A stretch of DNA of 31,781 bases from a virus. The number at the start of each line of letters is the position of its first letter. Position 1 is the first letter of the stretch. The position numbers and the translations under genes were made by a program. The stretch is from the IMG/VR virus record IMGVR_UViG_3300030108_002764, positions 1 through 31,781 of that record; one strand, written 5' to 3'. Below the pieces are notes generated by a model. The model did not search any database. It was given only the letters and a program-made list of their open reading frames with translations, and had not been told where the DNA came from. This document shows, piece by piece, positions 1 through 8,409 of this stretch.

Positions 1-1
1 C

Positions 2-46
2 GGCGGATCGTCTAAAAAGAATCAAGAACAAAATAAAAATAAATAA
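2..46 (+). CDS. C-terminal end of an upstream gene (partial)
   Basis: Reading frame 2 is open from the window edge to a TAA at 44-46 and gives a Gly/Ser then Lys/Asn/Gln-rich tail (GGSSKKNQEQNKNK). The next gene starts two bases later in the same tight arrangement seen elsewhere, so this is probably the 3' end of a gene lying outside the window. Fourteen residues are too few to name it. Confidence 0.45.
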   Translation, partial: GGSSKKNQEQNKNK

Positions 47-48
47 TT

Positions 49-384
49 ATGGGAATAAATTCAACAGAAGTCTCTTATGGCTTTGGCCAATTAGGTAGCG
101 GCCACTTACAAGCTGGCTCAAGTGCTTTAACTCCTCCAACTGGTAAAGTTATTGTAGCTATTACTTTTTTAGATAATATAGCTTTATCGGCTTTAGTGCC
201 AGAGCAAGTTTACGGTGTTGACGCTTATTTTGGTACAGGAACTACTGCAAATACAGCTAATAATAGCGTTGTAATAGATACTAGTGTTACTTTTCCTAAA
301 GGAGTTACAATATATGGTAGATTTACTTCAGTAACAATGAACGCTGCTAATGATAATGGTATAATCTGTTATTTTGGAGAGTAA
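49..384 (+). CDS. Small beta-rich virion-associated protein (conserved phage family, function unknown)
   Basis: The 111-residue product begins MGINSTEVSYGFGQLGSGHL and is rich in Gly, Ser, Thr and Val, with alternating hydrophobic strands and no signal peptide or membrane segment. From memory, proteins with the same opening (NSTEVSYGFGQLGS) and the same ending pattern (TIYGRFTSVT...GIICYFGE) are common in marine tailed phages near structural genes, but I know of no proven function. Its stop overlaps the start of the LamG-like gene (TAATG at 382-386), so the two are probably translationally coupled. The start is preceded by AATAATT directly before ATG, the start context repeated through this genome. 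It could be a small decoration or fibre-associated protein; that is inference. Confidence 0.6.
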   Translation: MGINSTEVSYGFGQLGSGHLQAGSSALTPPTGKVIVAITFLDNIALSALVPEQVYGVDAYFGTGTTANTANNSVVIDTSVTFPKGVTIYGRFTSVTMNAANDNGIICYFGE

Positions 385-1265
385 TGTTAGGATTAAGTAG
401 TTCGTTAACAGGAAGTATTGGATCACTTGACACATTTTCTCCAGAGCAAATAACTGGCTTAATGGCATGGTTTGATTTTACTGATATAACAACAGTATTT
501 AAAGATGATGGTAGTGGCGGTTTTGCAACACCTAGTGATGGAGAAAATATATCAAAAGTAACAAACAAAGCCGCGGCATTTGCTTCTAACTTTAGAATAA
601 ATGAGTTTGTAGCCCAGGCTACTAGTAGCAAACAGCCAACAATTGCTTTTTCTAGAGTAAATGGTTTAAACACTATGAATTTTTTAGCTGGTGGAGATTA
701 TCTTGAATCTAATAAAAGCACAGGTAATGTAGCAACAGATCAAATGTCTTTAGTTAATCTTGACACTGATAAGTTTACAGCGTTTGTTGTTTATAAATCT
801 GGTCAAGCAACAATAGCTGGATCTAGTCATATTGACGATGAATTTGTTTTTGCGTTTCAAGATCCACTTAGAAAATCAGCTGGTTGGGCTTGTGATGCAG
901 GTGATGATCATATAAAATATCATTTTACTTACACTAACACTGATAGTACTGTTATAGACTCTAATACAGCTTGGCCTAATTCAAATTTTGAATACTGGGC
1001 TTTAAGATCAGATAGTGGGCCTCAACAACGTATATATAAAAATGGTAGTGTTTTAGCTACAACAACAACTGATTTTAGTATACAAGATAAAGTTTTAACT
1101 GTAAACAGTTCTTTTATAGAATTTACTATAGGTAGTGGATTTGGCCATGGTACTGGTAGGCAATTTAATGGCGAGATAGCAGAAATAATTATGTATACTC
1201 AAGTTTTAACTGACGAGCAGTTTAATAATGTAAACAATTATTTAAGTTCAAAATACGCATTATAA
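384..1265 (+). CDS. LamG/concanavalin A-like domain protein, putative adhesin or fibre component
   Basis: The 293-residue product looks like a single concanavalin A-like/LamG beta-sandwich. Residues from about 25 read GLMAWFDFTDITTVF, typical of phage and bacterial LamG-like proteins that start with a 'W-[FL]-D' strand. The last 30 residues contain the family's characteristic ending (EIAEIIMYTQVLTDEQ then VNNYLSSKYAL). The long middle is strand-rich with many aromatic residues. Such domains commonly bind carbohydrate; in a phage the likely job is attachment to host surface glycans as part of a fibre or head decoration. It overlaps the preceding small virion-type gene by TAATG. There is no obvious N-terminal virion-anchoring domain, so how it attaches is unclear, and no catalytic residues can be identified. 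Domain call fairly sure; role inferred. Confidence 0.7.
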   Translation: MLGLSSSLTGSIGSLDTFSPEQITGLMAWFDFTDITTVFKDDGSGGFATPSDGENISKVTNKAAAFASNFRINEFVAQATSSKQPTIAFSRVNGLNTMNFLAGGDYLESNKSTGNVATDQMSLVNLDTDKFTAFVVYKSGQATIAGSSHIDDEFVFAFQDPLRKSAGWACDAGDDHIKYHFTYTNTDSTVIDSNTAWPNSNFEYWALRSDSGPQQRIYKNGSVLATTTTDFSIQDKVLTVNSSFIEFTIGSGFGHGTGRQFNGEIAEIIMYTQVLTDEQFNNVNNYLSSKYAL

Positions 1266-1270
1266 ATTAT

Positions 1271-1289
1271 AAATTAAATTAAATTAAAT
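1271..1289 (+). repeat. Short AAATT tandem repeat in a leader
   Basis: The gap between the LamG-like gene and the 89-residue gene is mostly an AAATT pentamer repeated three times plus AAAT, directly abutting the ATG at 1290. It is A/T-rich leader sequence of the kind expected before Bacteroidota genes; no promoter or hairpin is discernible in it. Confidence 0.5.
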
Positions 1290-1559
1290 ATGAAAAAAGA
1301 AAAAATAGTTGACCTTAAACCTAAGGTTGATAAAATATCAGATAAGCATCTAGAAGAATTACAAGGTGTATTAAATATAACAAATAACTTACAATATAAT
1401 ATAGGTAAGTTAGAAGGACAAAAACATAACTTGCTTCACGAATTATCTATTACGCAAAAGCGCATTATTGATATGCAAGATATGTTGTCTAAAGAGTATG
1501 GCACTTATGATGTTAATATAGCAGATGGAACTATTAATAGAAAAAAAGATGAAAAATAA
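1290..1559 (+). CDS. Small coiled-coil protein, conserved in marine phages
   Basis: The 89-residue product is almost entirely helical. Residues about 18-70 have heptad-like hydrophobic spacing (LQGVLNITNNLQYNIGKLEG onwards), followed by a short conserved-looking end, SKEYGTYDVNIADGTI. I recall small proteins with the same 'LEGQKH...EYG...VNI.DGTI' pattern in many uncultured marine phages, usually without annotation. No membrane segment or signal peptide is present. It sits first in a run of small genes leading into the terminase operon and overlaps the next gene by 11 bases. Function unknown; a virion assembly or chaperone-like role would only be a guess from context. Confidence 0.6.
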   Translation: MKKEKIVDLKPKVDKISDKHLEELQGVLNITNNLQYNIGKLEGQKHNLLHELSITQKRIIDMQDMLSKEYGTYDVNIADGTINRKKDEK

Positions 1560-1773
1560 CATTATAAGAAAAATTACTATAGGTAAGGATTACAAAAACG
1601 ACTCAATGCATTATGCCGTTGATCAAGAAGTTTATGGTGGTCATAAAATATGTGACATAATAGAAGAGGAAGATAAGTATTCTATTTATATTAGAAAAGA
1701 CAAAGTTGTTATACCTTGGAAAGATTTTAATAAAAATATGGCTATATCAGTTGAGTATAACTTAGAATATTAA
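1549..1773 (+). CDS. Conserved hypothetical phage protein (74 residues)
   Basis: The ATG at 1549 (MKNNIIRKITIGKD) is preferred over an in-frame ATG at 1525. It follows an A-rich stretch, gives the smaller overlap (11 bases) with the upstream coding end, and matches where the conserved-looking sequence begins. The product is a small mixed alpha/beta protein with the recognisable stretch VDQEVYGGHKICDIIEEEDK, then WKDFNKNMAISVEYNLEY. I recall relatives next to terminase genes in marine phages but none with a known role. Its stop overlaps the next start (TAATG at 1771-1775). Confidence 0.6.
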   Translation: MKNNIIRKITIGKDYKNDSMHYAVDQEVYGGHKICDIIEEEDKYSIYIRKDKVVIPWKDFNKNMAISVEYNLEY

Positions 1774-2354
1774 TGAATGCTGCTTACAAAGATTTTATTA
1801 TCAAGCCTATTGGTGATAGGTATAATAACAGTATACGAGTCGATGACAAAGAACTAATACTTAATACTGAAATATTTAATCATCAATATATAAATAGATT
1901 AGCAAAAGTAATCGCTACTCCACTATTATTTCAATCACCTGTTAAAGTAGGTGATGAAGTAATAGTACATCACAACGTGTTTAGAAGATGGCATGACATG
2001 AAAGGAGTTGAGCGTAATAGTAGATCGTATTGGAAAGAAGATAAGTATATAATATCTCAAGATCAAATATATTTATATAACAACAAAGCTATGCCTGGCT
2101 ATAGTTTTGTAAAGCCAATAAAATCAAATAATAAATTATCTACAAATATAGAACAGCCACTAGTTGGTGTTGTAAAATATACAGATACCACTTTTGATAT
2201 AAATACATTAGTTGGTTTTACGCCTAATAGTGAATATGAGTTTGTTATAAACGGAGAAAGATTATATAGAGTTATGAATAAATTTATTACAATTAAATAT
2301 GAATATCAAGGAAACGAAGAAGAATATAATCCAAGCTGGGCAAAAAGCGGTTGA
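1773..2354 (+). CDS. GroES-like co-chaperonin (T4 gp31-like in role), putative
   Basis: The 193-residue product has a GroES-like pattern at residues 46-103: VIATP then SPVKVGDEVIVHHNVFRRW, a 20-residue polar stretch where GroES and T4 gp31 carry the mobile loop, then YWKEDKYIISQDQIYLY. The second half (residues about 128-175) contains VGVVKY, then GFTPNSEYEFVINGERLYRV. It looks like a related beta-barrel half, making the protein about twice the length of bacterial GroES. Phage co-chaperonins pair with host GroEL to fold the capsid protein, and a place just upstream of the terminase, portal and capsid genes fits. The final 18 codons and stop overlap the next gene out of frame. Fold call moderately confident; function inferred. 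Confidence 0.55.
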   Translation: MNAAYKDFIIKPIGDRYNNSIRVDDKELILNTEIFNHQYINRLAKVIATPLLFQSPVKVGDEVIVHHNVFRRWHDMKGVERNSRSYWKEDKYIISQDQIYLYNNKAMPGYSFVKPIKSNNKLSTNIEQPLVGVVKYTDTTFDINTLVGFTPNSEYEFVINGERLYRVMNKFITIKYEYQGNEEEYNPSWAKSG

Positions 2355-2571
2355 AGAATTAATTAAAGTAGCAAAAGAACCTATAGTTGATAGTGATGAT
2401 GATATATCAGCTGACAGATTAAAAAATGCAGCGGCTACAAAAAAACTAGCTATATTCGACGCTTTTGAAATACTTAATCGTATAAATGAAGAAGAAAATA
2501 TGCTAGAAGGTAAAGTTGAAGAAAAAAAAGAAGCTAAGTTTAAAGGTTTTGCAGAAGGTAGATCAAAATGA
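2299..2571 (+). CDS. Putative small terminase subunit-like protein
   Basis: The 90-residue, strongly helical and charged product begins MNIKETKKNIIQAGQKAVEE, has a central DRLKNAAATKKLAIFDAFEI stretch, and ends in a Lys/Glu-rich tail. It lies immediately upstream of the large terminase and overlaps it by ATGA (2568-2571), the classical small/large terminase coupling. I recall the same short protein directly before terminase genes in other marine phages, normally unannotated. No helix-turn-helix can be assigned with certainty. The start lies inside the preceding gene, giving a 56-base out-of-frame overlap. No later Met exists before residue about 66, so the overlap is probably real. Calling it TerS rests on position and size. 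Confidence 0.5.
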   Translation: MNIKETKKNIIQAGQKAVEELIKVAKEPIVDSDDDISADRLKNAAATKKLAIFDAFEILNRINEEENMLEGKVEEKKEAKFKGFAEGRSK

Positions 2572-4805
2572 AATATCAACAAAACTTATACAAAATAGTA
2601 GAACCAATAAGAGAAAATACTATTAAAAGATTAAACAGAAGCAAGAAGTGGGAATATGGATATAACAAAGAAAATGATGTAATTGTTATATCTAAGACTG
2701 GAACTGTTGGTGAAGTTATAGAAATACAAGGCTTGCAAATAGCTTTACCTAAACAACCTAAAGAAATATATAGTTGTAGTAAAGACAAGGCAGGACAAAA
2801 ATGGAAACAGTTTCCAGCTAATCCTGCTTTTAAAAAAATTAAAACTGTATTTGACTGGCAAGATTATCCAGATGATTTTAAACAAGATCATTACGAATAT
2901 ATAGACGAAGAGTTTAAAAGAAGAGAACAAGGTTTTTGGTTTATGAATAACGGTAAACCAACCTATATAACAGGTACACACTATATGTACTTACAATGGA
3001 GTAAAATAGACGTAGGTGCACCAGACTATAGAGAAGCTAACAGGTTATTCTTTATATTTTGGGAAGCTTGTAAAGCAGATAAAAGAAGTTACGGAATGTG
3101 TTATTTAAAAAATAGACGTTCTGGTTTTTCTTTTATGAGTTCAGCTGAAACAGTTAATCTAGCAACGCTAGCTAGTGATAGTAGATTCGGTATATTATCT
3201 AAGACTGGTGCTGATGCAAAGAAAATGTTTACAGATAAAGTTGTGCCAATAAGTCTTAACTATCCGTTTTTCTTTAAACCAATACAAGACGGCATGGACC
3301 GACCAAAGTCTGAACTTGCATATAGAGTGCCAGCTAAAAAGTTTACGCGTAAAAAAATACGTGAGCGTGAAGAGATGGATGATGTTGAAGGATTAGATAC
3401 AACTATAGACTGGAAAAATACAGGTGATAATAGTTATGATGGTGAAAAGTTAAACTTATTAGTTCACGATGAAAGTGGTAAGTGGGAAAGACCTGATAAT
3501 ATAAGAAACAACTGGAGAGTTACAAAAACTTGTTTACGTTTAGGTAGTAGAGTAGTTGGTAAGTGTATGATGGGTAGCACTAGTAATTCGTTAGAAAAAG
3601 GTGGCGATAATTTTAAAGACTTATATAATAATTCTGATGTAACAAAACGTAATCGTAATGGACAAACTAAATCAGGTTTATATTCTTTATTTATACCAAT
3701 GGAGTGGAATTACGAAGGATTTATTGATGAGTACGGTCAGCCAGTATTTAACACACCTAAACAAGATAGGCAAGATCCACATGGGTTGGTAATAGACCAA
3801 GGCGTTATAGATCATTGGGAAAACGAAGCTGAAGGCTTGAAAGATGATCAAGATGCTTTAAACGAATTTTACAGACAGTTTCCAAGAACTGAAGAGCATG
3901 CGTTTAGAGATGAAACAAAAAATAGTTTATTTAATCTTATAAAAATATACGAGCAAATAGATTATAACGAAGGTAACAGAAACTCTTCGGTAATAACGCC
4001 AGGTAACTTTCAATGGTTAAATGGTAAAAAAGATACTATGGTAACTTTTAATCCAGATCCTAACGGTAGATTTAATATTAGTTGGGTGCCAGGAAGTAAA
4101 TTACAAAATAACGTTATATTAAAAAATGGCGTAAAACATCCAGGTAACGAACACATAGGTGCATTTGGTTGTGACTCGTATGACATATCTGGAACAGTAG
4201 ATAAACGAGGATCAAAAGGTGCTTTGCATGGATTGACAAAGTTTTCAATGGAAGATGCTCCAGCTAATACTTTTTTTCTTGAATACATAGCAAGACCACA
4301 AACAGCTGAGATATTTTTTGAAGATGTTTTAATGGCGTTGGTATTTTATGGCATGCCAATACTTGCAGAAAATAATAAACCAAGATTATTATACTACTTA
4401 AGAAGAAGAGGGTATAGAGCGTTTAGCATGAACAGACCAGATAAAACGTGGAATAAATTATCTGTTGCAGAAAAAGAAGTAGGTGGTATACCAAACTCTA
4501 GCGAAGACATAAAGCAAGCTCATGCGGCTGCTATTGAAATGTACATCAACGATCACGTTGGTTTATTAAAAGACGGAACTTATGGAACAATGTATTTTAA
4601 CAGTACGTTAAATGATTGGTCAAAGTTTGATATAAATAGAAGAACTAGGCATGACGCCTCAATAAGCTCTGGCTTAGCTATTATGGCTTGCAATAGACAT
4701 TTGTACCGACCAAACCCAAAACAAAAAAGACAACCATTAAATTTAAATATATCTAAATATAATAATAAAGGATTTTCATCACAGATAATTAAAAATAATA
4801 TATGA
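2568..4805 (+). CDS. terL: Terminase large subunit (packaging ATPase and nuclease)
   Basis: The 745-residue product drives DNA into the prohead and cuts concatemers. Motifs in order: a deviant Walker A at residues 181-188 (K181-N-R-R-S-G-F-S), in which the lysine sits at the front of the loop as in phage lambda gpA; a Walker B LLVHDE with D301-E302; an RNase H-like nuclease motif AFGCDSYDISG with D536 and D539; and a late acidic motif RTRHDASISSG with D696. The N-terminal 150 residues carry the aromatic-rich TYITGTHYMYLQWSKID region seen in related marine phage terminases. Length is somewhat above the usual 500-650 residues. It overlaps both neighbours by ATGA, so small subunit, large subunit and portal are translated as a coupled set. 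Confidence 0.9.
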   Translation: MKYQQNLYKIVEPIRENTIKRLNRSKKWEYGYNKENDVIVISKTGTVGEVIEIQGLQIALPKQPKEIYSCSKDKAGQKWKQFPANPAFKKIKTVFDWQDYPDDFKQDHYEYIDEEFKRREQGFWFMNNGKPTYITGTHYMYLQWSKIDVGAPDYREANRLFFIFWEACKADKRSYGMCYLKNRRSGFSFMSSAETVNLATLASDSRFGILSKTGADAKKMFTDKVVPISLNYPFFFKPIQDGMDRPKSELAYRVPAKKFTRKKIREREEMDDVEGLDTTIDWKNTGDNSYDGEKLNLLVHDESGKWERPDNIRNNWRVTKTCLRLGSRVVGKCMMGSTSNSLEKGGDNFKDLYNNSDVTKRNRNGQTKSGLYSLFIPMEWNYEGFIDEYGQPVFNTPKQDRQDPHGLVIDQGVIDHWENEAEGLKDDQDALNEFYRQFPRTEEHAFRDETKNSLFNLIKIYEQIDYNEGNRNSSVITPGNFQWLNGKKDTMVTFNPDPNGRFNISWVPGSKLQNNVILKNGVKHPGNEHIGAFGCDSYDISGTVDKRGSKGALHGLTKFSMEDAPANTFFLEYIARPQTAEIFFEDVLMALVFYGMPILAENNKPRLLYYLRRRGYRAFSMNRPDKTWNKLSVAEKEVGGIPNSSEDIKQAHAAAIEMYINDHVGLLKDGTYGTMYFNSTLNDWSKFDINRRTRHDASISSGLAIMACNRHLYRPNPKQKRQPLNLNISKYNNKGFSSQIIKNNI

Positions 4806-7192
4806 GACAAGAACACTCTATACATTTTCCATCACAAGCAGTTAGTGATTTAGAAAAGCTAAGTGAAGATTACGGCTTAAAAGTAGCAAGAGCAATAAGG
4901 CACGAGTGGTTTTCAGGAACTACATCAAAATATAATAGTTATAAAAATAATTTTCATAACCTTAGATTATACGCTAGAGGCGAACAGCCAATACAAAAAT
5001 ATAAAAATGAATTATCAATTAACGGCGATTTGTCTTATTTAAACTTAGACTGGAAGCCAGTGCCTATTATACCTAAGTTTGTAGATATTGTTGTTAATGG
5101 CATGGCTCAAAGAAGCTACGAAATAAATTGCTTTTCACAAGATCAGTTTGGTGTAGATAAAAGAACTAAATACATGGAGTCTATATTAAGAGATATAGAA
5201 GCCAAAAAGTTTAACGATGTGGCTTTGCGTACTTTTGAAGTAGACTTGTATGAAAATAACCAAGAGACAGCGCCACAAAACGAAGATGAACTTGCACTGC
5301 ACATGCAGTTAGATTACAAGCAAGCTGTAGAATTAGCAGAAGAACAAGCTATAAATATGTTGTTAGAAAAAAGTGATTACGATTTAATTAGACGTAGAGT
5401 ACTTTATGATTTAACAGTATTAGGTATTGGTGCAACTAAAACTACATTTGATTTTAGCAATGGCGCTAAAGCTAAATATGTAGATCCTACAGATCTAGTA
5501 TACTCTCATACAGAATCACCTTATTTTGATGACATATACTATGTTGGCGAAGTAAAAGAATTACCAATAAACGAATTAGTGAAAGAGTTTCCAGAATTAA
5601 CTGAAGAAGATATAAAAGATTTAGTTGATAAGTATGCATATCCTTTAGATTATGTAACAAACAGAGATAAAAACAAAGTTCAAGTGTTATACTTTAACTA
5701 TAAAACACACATGAATAATGTTTTTAAATTAAAAACAAATGCTGCTGGTGGTGAAAAAGTTATAGAAAAAGATGATACTTTTAATCCACCTGAAAATAAA
5801 GAAGGCGATTTTGAAAAATTAGAAAGAGTTGTAGAAGTTTTATACGAAGGCGTTTATGTTATAGGTGCTGATACTTTGTTAAAATGGAGAATGTGTCCTA
5901 ATATGATGAGAACAGATTCTGATTTTAGTAATGTTAAAATGAATTACCAAATAGTAGCTCCTAGATTATATGAAGGTAGAATAGAAAGTTTAGTTAGTAG
6001 AATAACTAGCTTTGCTGATATGATACAACTCACACATTTAAAGCTACAACAAGTAATGGCTCGTATGGTACCAGACGGTGTTTACTTAGACGCTGATGGT
6101 TTAGCTGAAATAGATTTAGGTAATGGAACAAACTATAATCCACAAGAAGCTTTGAATATGTTTTTTCAAACAGGTAGTGTTATAGGTAGAAGCTTTACGC
6201 AAGACGGTAATCCTAATCCTGGAAAAGTTCCAATACAGCAAATAAGTAATAATGTAAACGGTGGTAAGCTACAAAGTTTAATATCTACATATAATTATTA
6301 TTTACAAATGATAAGAGATACTACTGGGCTTAATGAAGCTAGAGATGGTAGTATGCCAGACAAAAACGCTTTAGTTGGCGTACAAAAGTTAGCAGCTGCA
6401 AATTCAAATACAGCAACAAGACATTTATTACAGTCTATGTTATTCATAACAGCAGAACTAGCTGAATGTTTATCTTTACGTATAGCTGATATAATAGAAT
6501 ATTCACCAACAAAAGACGCTTTTATAAGAGCGTTAGGTTCTCACAATGTGGCAACGTTAGACGAAATGAAGAACTTACATTTATATGATTTTGGTATATT
6601 TATAGAATTAATGCCAGATGACGAAGAAAAAGCTATGTTAGAAAATAACATACAAGTTGCATTAGGCCAAAAAACAATAGATTTAGACGATGCTATTGAT
6701 TTGCGTAACGTAAGAAATGTAAAGCTTGCTAATCAACTATTAAAAATAAAACGTAAGGCTAAAATAGTTAACGATCAAAAAATGCAGCAAGAAAATATTA
6801 AAGCTCAAGCCGAAGCAAATGCTCAACAGCAACAAGCAGCAGCTCAAGCAGAAGCACAAAAAGCTCAAGCTAAAACTCAAGCTGAAGCTCAGTTAGAGCA
6901 AATCAAAAATCAATTAAAAATACAATACTTACAACAAGAAGTTCAAAACAAAAAAGAATTAATGCAGTTTGAGTTTGAATTAAACTCTCAACTAGAAAAA
7001 ATGAGAGGTGATTCAAGTAAAGAAATAGAAGCTAAAAGAGAAGATAGAAAAGACGCAAGAATAAACATGCAAACAAATGCTCAAAAAGAAATGATTGAGC
7101 AAAGAAAGCAGGGTGATTCACTTAATAAATTTGAATCATCAGGTAATGATATACTTAGTGGAGGTGCAAATATGGAAAGATTTGATCTCTAA
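4802..7192 (+). CDS. Portal protein
   Basis: The 796-residue product forms the dodecameric vertex ring through which DNA enters and leaves. The first 130 residues read like portal N-termini of Bacteroidota phages (YNSYKNNFHNLRLYARGEQP, then PIIPKFVDIVVNGMAQRSYE). A central region includes ITSFADMIQLTHLKLQQVM and a stem-like helix QMIRDTTGLNEARDGS. From about residue 655 onward the protein is a long Ala/Gln/Glu/Lys coiled coil (QAEANAQQQQAAAQAEAQKA and on), longer than in typical portals and perhaps forming a barrel or scaffold-contacting extension inside the head. It follows the large terminase with an ATGA overlap and precedes scaffold and capsid, the usual order. No single catalytic residue exists to check, so the call rests on sequence style, length and order. 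Confidence 0.82.
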   Translation: MRQEHSIHFPSQAVSDLEKLSEDYGLKVARAIRHEWFSGTTSKYNSYKNNFHNLRLYARGEQPIQKYKNELSINGDLSYLNLDWKPVPIIPKFVDIVVNGMAQRSYEINCFSQDQFGVDKRTKYMESILRDIEAKKFNDVALRTFEVDLYENNQETAPQNEDELALHMQLDYKQAVELAEEQAINMLLEKSDYDLIRRRVLYDLTVLGIGATKTTFDFSNGAKAKYVDPTDLVYSHTESPYFDDIYYVGEVKELPINELVKEFPELTEEDIKDLVDKYAYPLDYVTNRDKNKVQVLYFNYKTHMNNVFKLKTNAAGGEKVIEKDDTFNPPENKEGDFEKLERVVEVLYEGVYVIGADTLLKWRMCPNMMRTDSDFSNVKMNYQIVAPRLYEGRIESLVSRITSFADMIQLTHLKLQQVMARMVPDGVYLDADGLAEIDLGNGTNYNPQEALNMFFQTGSVIGRSFTQDGNPNPGKVPIQQISNNVNGGKLQSLISTYNYYLQMIRDTTGLNEARDGSMPDKNALVGVQKLAAANSNTATRHLLQSMLFITAELAECLSLRIADIIEYSPTKDAFIRALGSHNVATLDEMKNLHLYDFGIFIELMPDDEEKAMLENNIQVALGQKTIDLDDAIDLRNVRNVKLANQLLKIKRKAKIVNDQKMQQENIKAQAEANAQQQQAAAQAEAQKAQAKTQAEAQLEQIKNQLKIQYLQQEVQNKKELMQFEFELNSQLEKMRGDSSKEIEAKREDRKDARINMQTNAQKEMIEQRKQGDSLNKFESSGNDILSGGANMERFDL

Positions 7193-7218
7193 TTTTTAAT
7201 ATTTTATAAAATTTTATT

Positions 7219-8388
7219 ATGGAAGAACTAAACGAAGAAGTTGTTGAGCAAACAACTGAAGAACAAAATGAACAACCATTAGATGAAGCTATAGAAGAAG
7301 CTATAGACGAAACTAAATTTGATAGCGCTGATGATCCAAGCGTTATTAAAGTAGATTTAAGTAAACCACCTCCAGAAAAAAAAGAAGTGGTTGAAGAACA
7401 AAAAGAAAACGTAGAAGAAAAACAAGAAGAAACTGTAGAAGAAGTGACTGAAACTCCAGTTATGGAAGAAGTTACTGAAGAAGAAAAAATAGAAGAAGTT
7501 GCAGAAGCTGTTGAAGAAGCTGTTGAAGAAGCTGTTGAAGAAGCTGTAGCTACTGGAAAGCCACTACCTGAAAACATACAAAAGCTTGTAGATTTTATAG
7601 ATGAAACAGGTGGTGATATACAAGACTACGTAAATTTAAATAGAGATGTTTCTAAGCTAGACGACTCTGATGTACTAGATGAGTATTATAAAACAACTAA
7701 ATCTCATTTAACAGCAGAAGAAAGAAACTTTTTATTAGAAGATACGTTTGGTGTTGATGAAGAAATAGATGATGAAAAAACTATACGTAAAAAGAAAATA
7801 GCCCTCAAAGAGCAAGTTGCCGAGGCTAGAGCCTACTTAGACAGGCAAAAGTCTAAATATTATGAAGAAATTAAAGCTGGAAGTAAACTTACAGAAGAAC
7901 AACAAAAGGCTATTAATTTCTATAATGAATCTGAAAAACAAAAAGAAGAAGCTACAAAAAGCAAAAGAACGTTTTTAAATAAAACCGATAGTTTCTTTGG
8001 GCAAAATTTCAAAGGTTTTGAATATAATGTCGGAGATAAAAAATATAGGTTTAATATTAAAGATGTTAATAAAGTAAAAGAAACTCAAAGTGATATTAAT
8101 AATTTTGTTAGTAAGTTTACTAGTAAAGACAACACGTCTATTGAAGACACTGCGGGTTATCATAAATCTTTATTTACAGCTATGAACGCAGACGCTATTG
8201 CTAAACATTTTTATGAACAAGGCAAAGCAGATGCTATTAAAGACACTGTTGCTAAAACTAAAAATATTGATTTAAATCCTAGAAAAACTCATGGCGAAGT
8301 AAACGTTGGTGGTATTAAAGTTAGGGCGCTAGGTCAATCTTCTTCTGATATTAAAAACAGATCATTTAAAATTAGAAAGAAAAGTTAA
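7219..8388 (+). CDS. Acidic scaffold-like protein
   Basis: The 389-residue product lies between portal and capsid, where scaffolding proteins are encoded. The first 112 residues are extremely acidic and low in complexity, dominated by Glu, Val and Ala, including three and two-thirds copies of an in-frame 12-base repeat encoding EAVE. Residues about 113-330 are helical and charged (PENIQKLVDFIDETGGDIQD, and further coiled-coil-like stretches). The protein ends in a basic tail (DIKNRSFKIRKKS), as in scaffolds whose basic C-terminal helix docks onto the coat protein. No protease motif was found, so a fused prohead protease is not supported. The ATG has the ATTATG context. Confidence 0.65.
   Translation: MEELNEEVVEQTTEEQNEQPLDEAIEEAIDETKFDSADDPSVIKVDLSKPPPEKKEVVEEQKENVEEKQEETVEEVTETPVMEEVTEEEKIEEVAEAVEEAVEEAVEEAVATGKPLPENIQKLVDFIDETGGDIQDYVNLNRDVSKLDDSDVLDEYYKTTKSHLTAEERNFLLEDTFGVDEEIDDEKTIRKKKIALKEQVAEARAYLDRQKSKYYEEIKAGSKLTEEQQKAINFYNESEKQKEEATKSKRTFLNKTDSFFGQNFKGFEYNVGDKKYRFNIKDVNKVKETQSDINNFVSKFTSKDNTSIEDTAGYHKSLFTAMNADAIAKHFYEQGKADAIKDTVAKTKNIDLNPRKTHGEVNVGGIKVRALGQSSSDIKNRSFKIRKKS
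7504..7548 (+). repeat. In-frame 12-bp tandem repeat in the scaffold-like gene
   Basis: GAAGCTGTTGAA is repeated three times exactly (7504-7515, 7516-7527, 7528-7539), followed by a partial copy GAAGCTGTA. It encodes EAVE units in the acidic N-terminal region. Exact copies suggest recent slippage; gain or loss of units would keep frame. Confidence 0.9.
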
Positions 8389-8409
8389 ACAATTTAAAAC
8401 AAATTAATT

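Noticed and set aside
1525-1548. Upstream in-frame ATG for the small gene at 1549
   Set aside because: It would enlarge the overlap with the preceding gene from 11 to 35 bases and adds residues unlike the rest; the ATG at 1549 follows an A-rich leader.
7155-7577. Minus-strand frame encoding a Ser/Thr-rich protein opposite the scaffold-like gene
   Set aside because: It is the mirror image of the low-complexity Glu/Val/Ala coding repeats; no start context and no neighbour on that strand.
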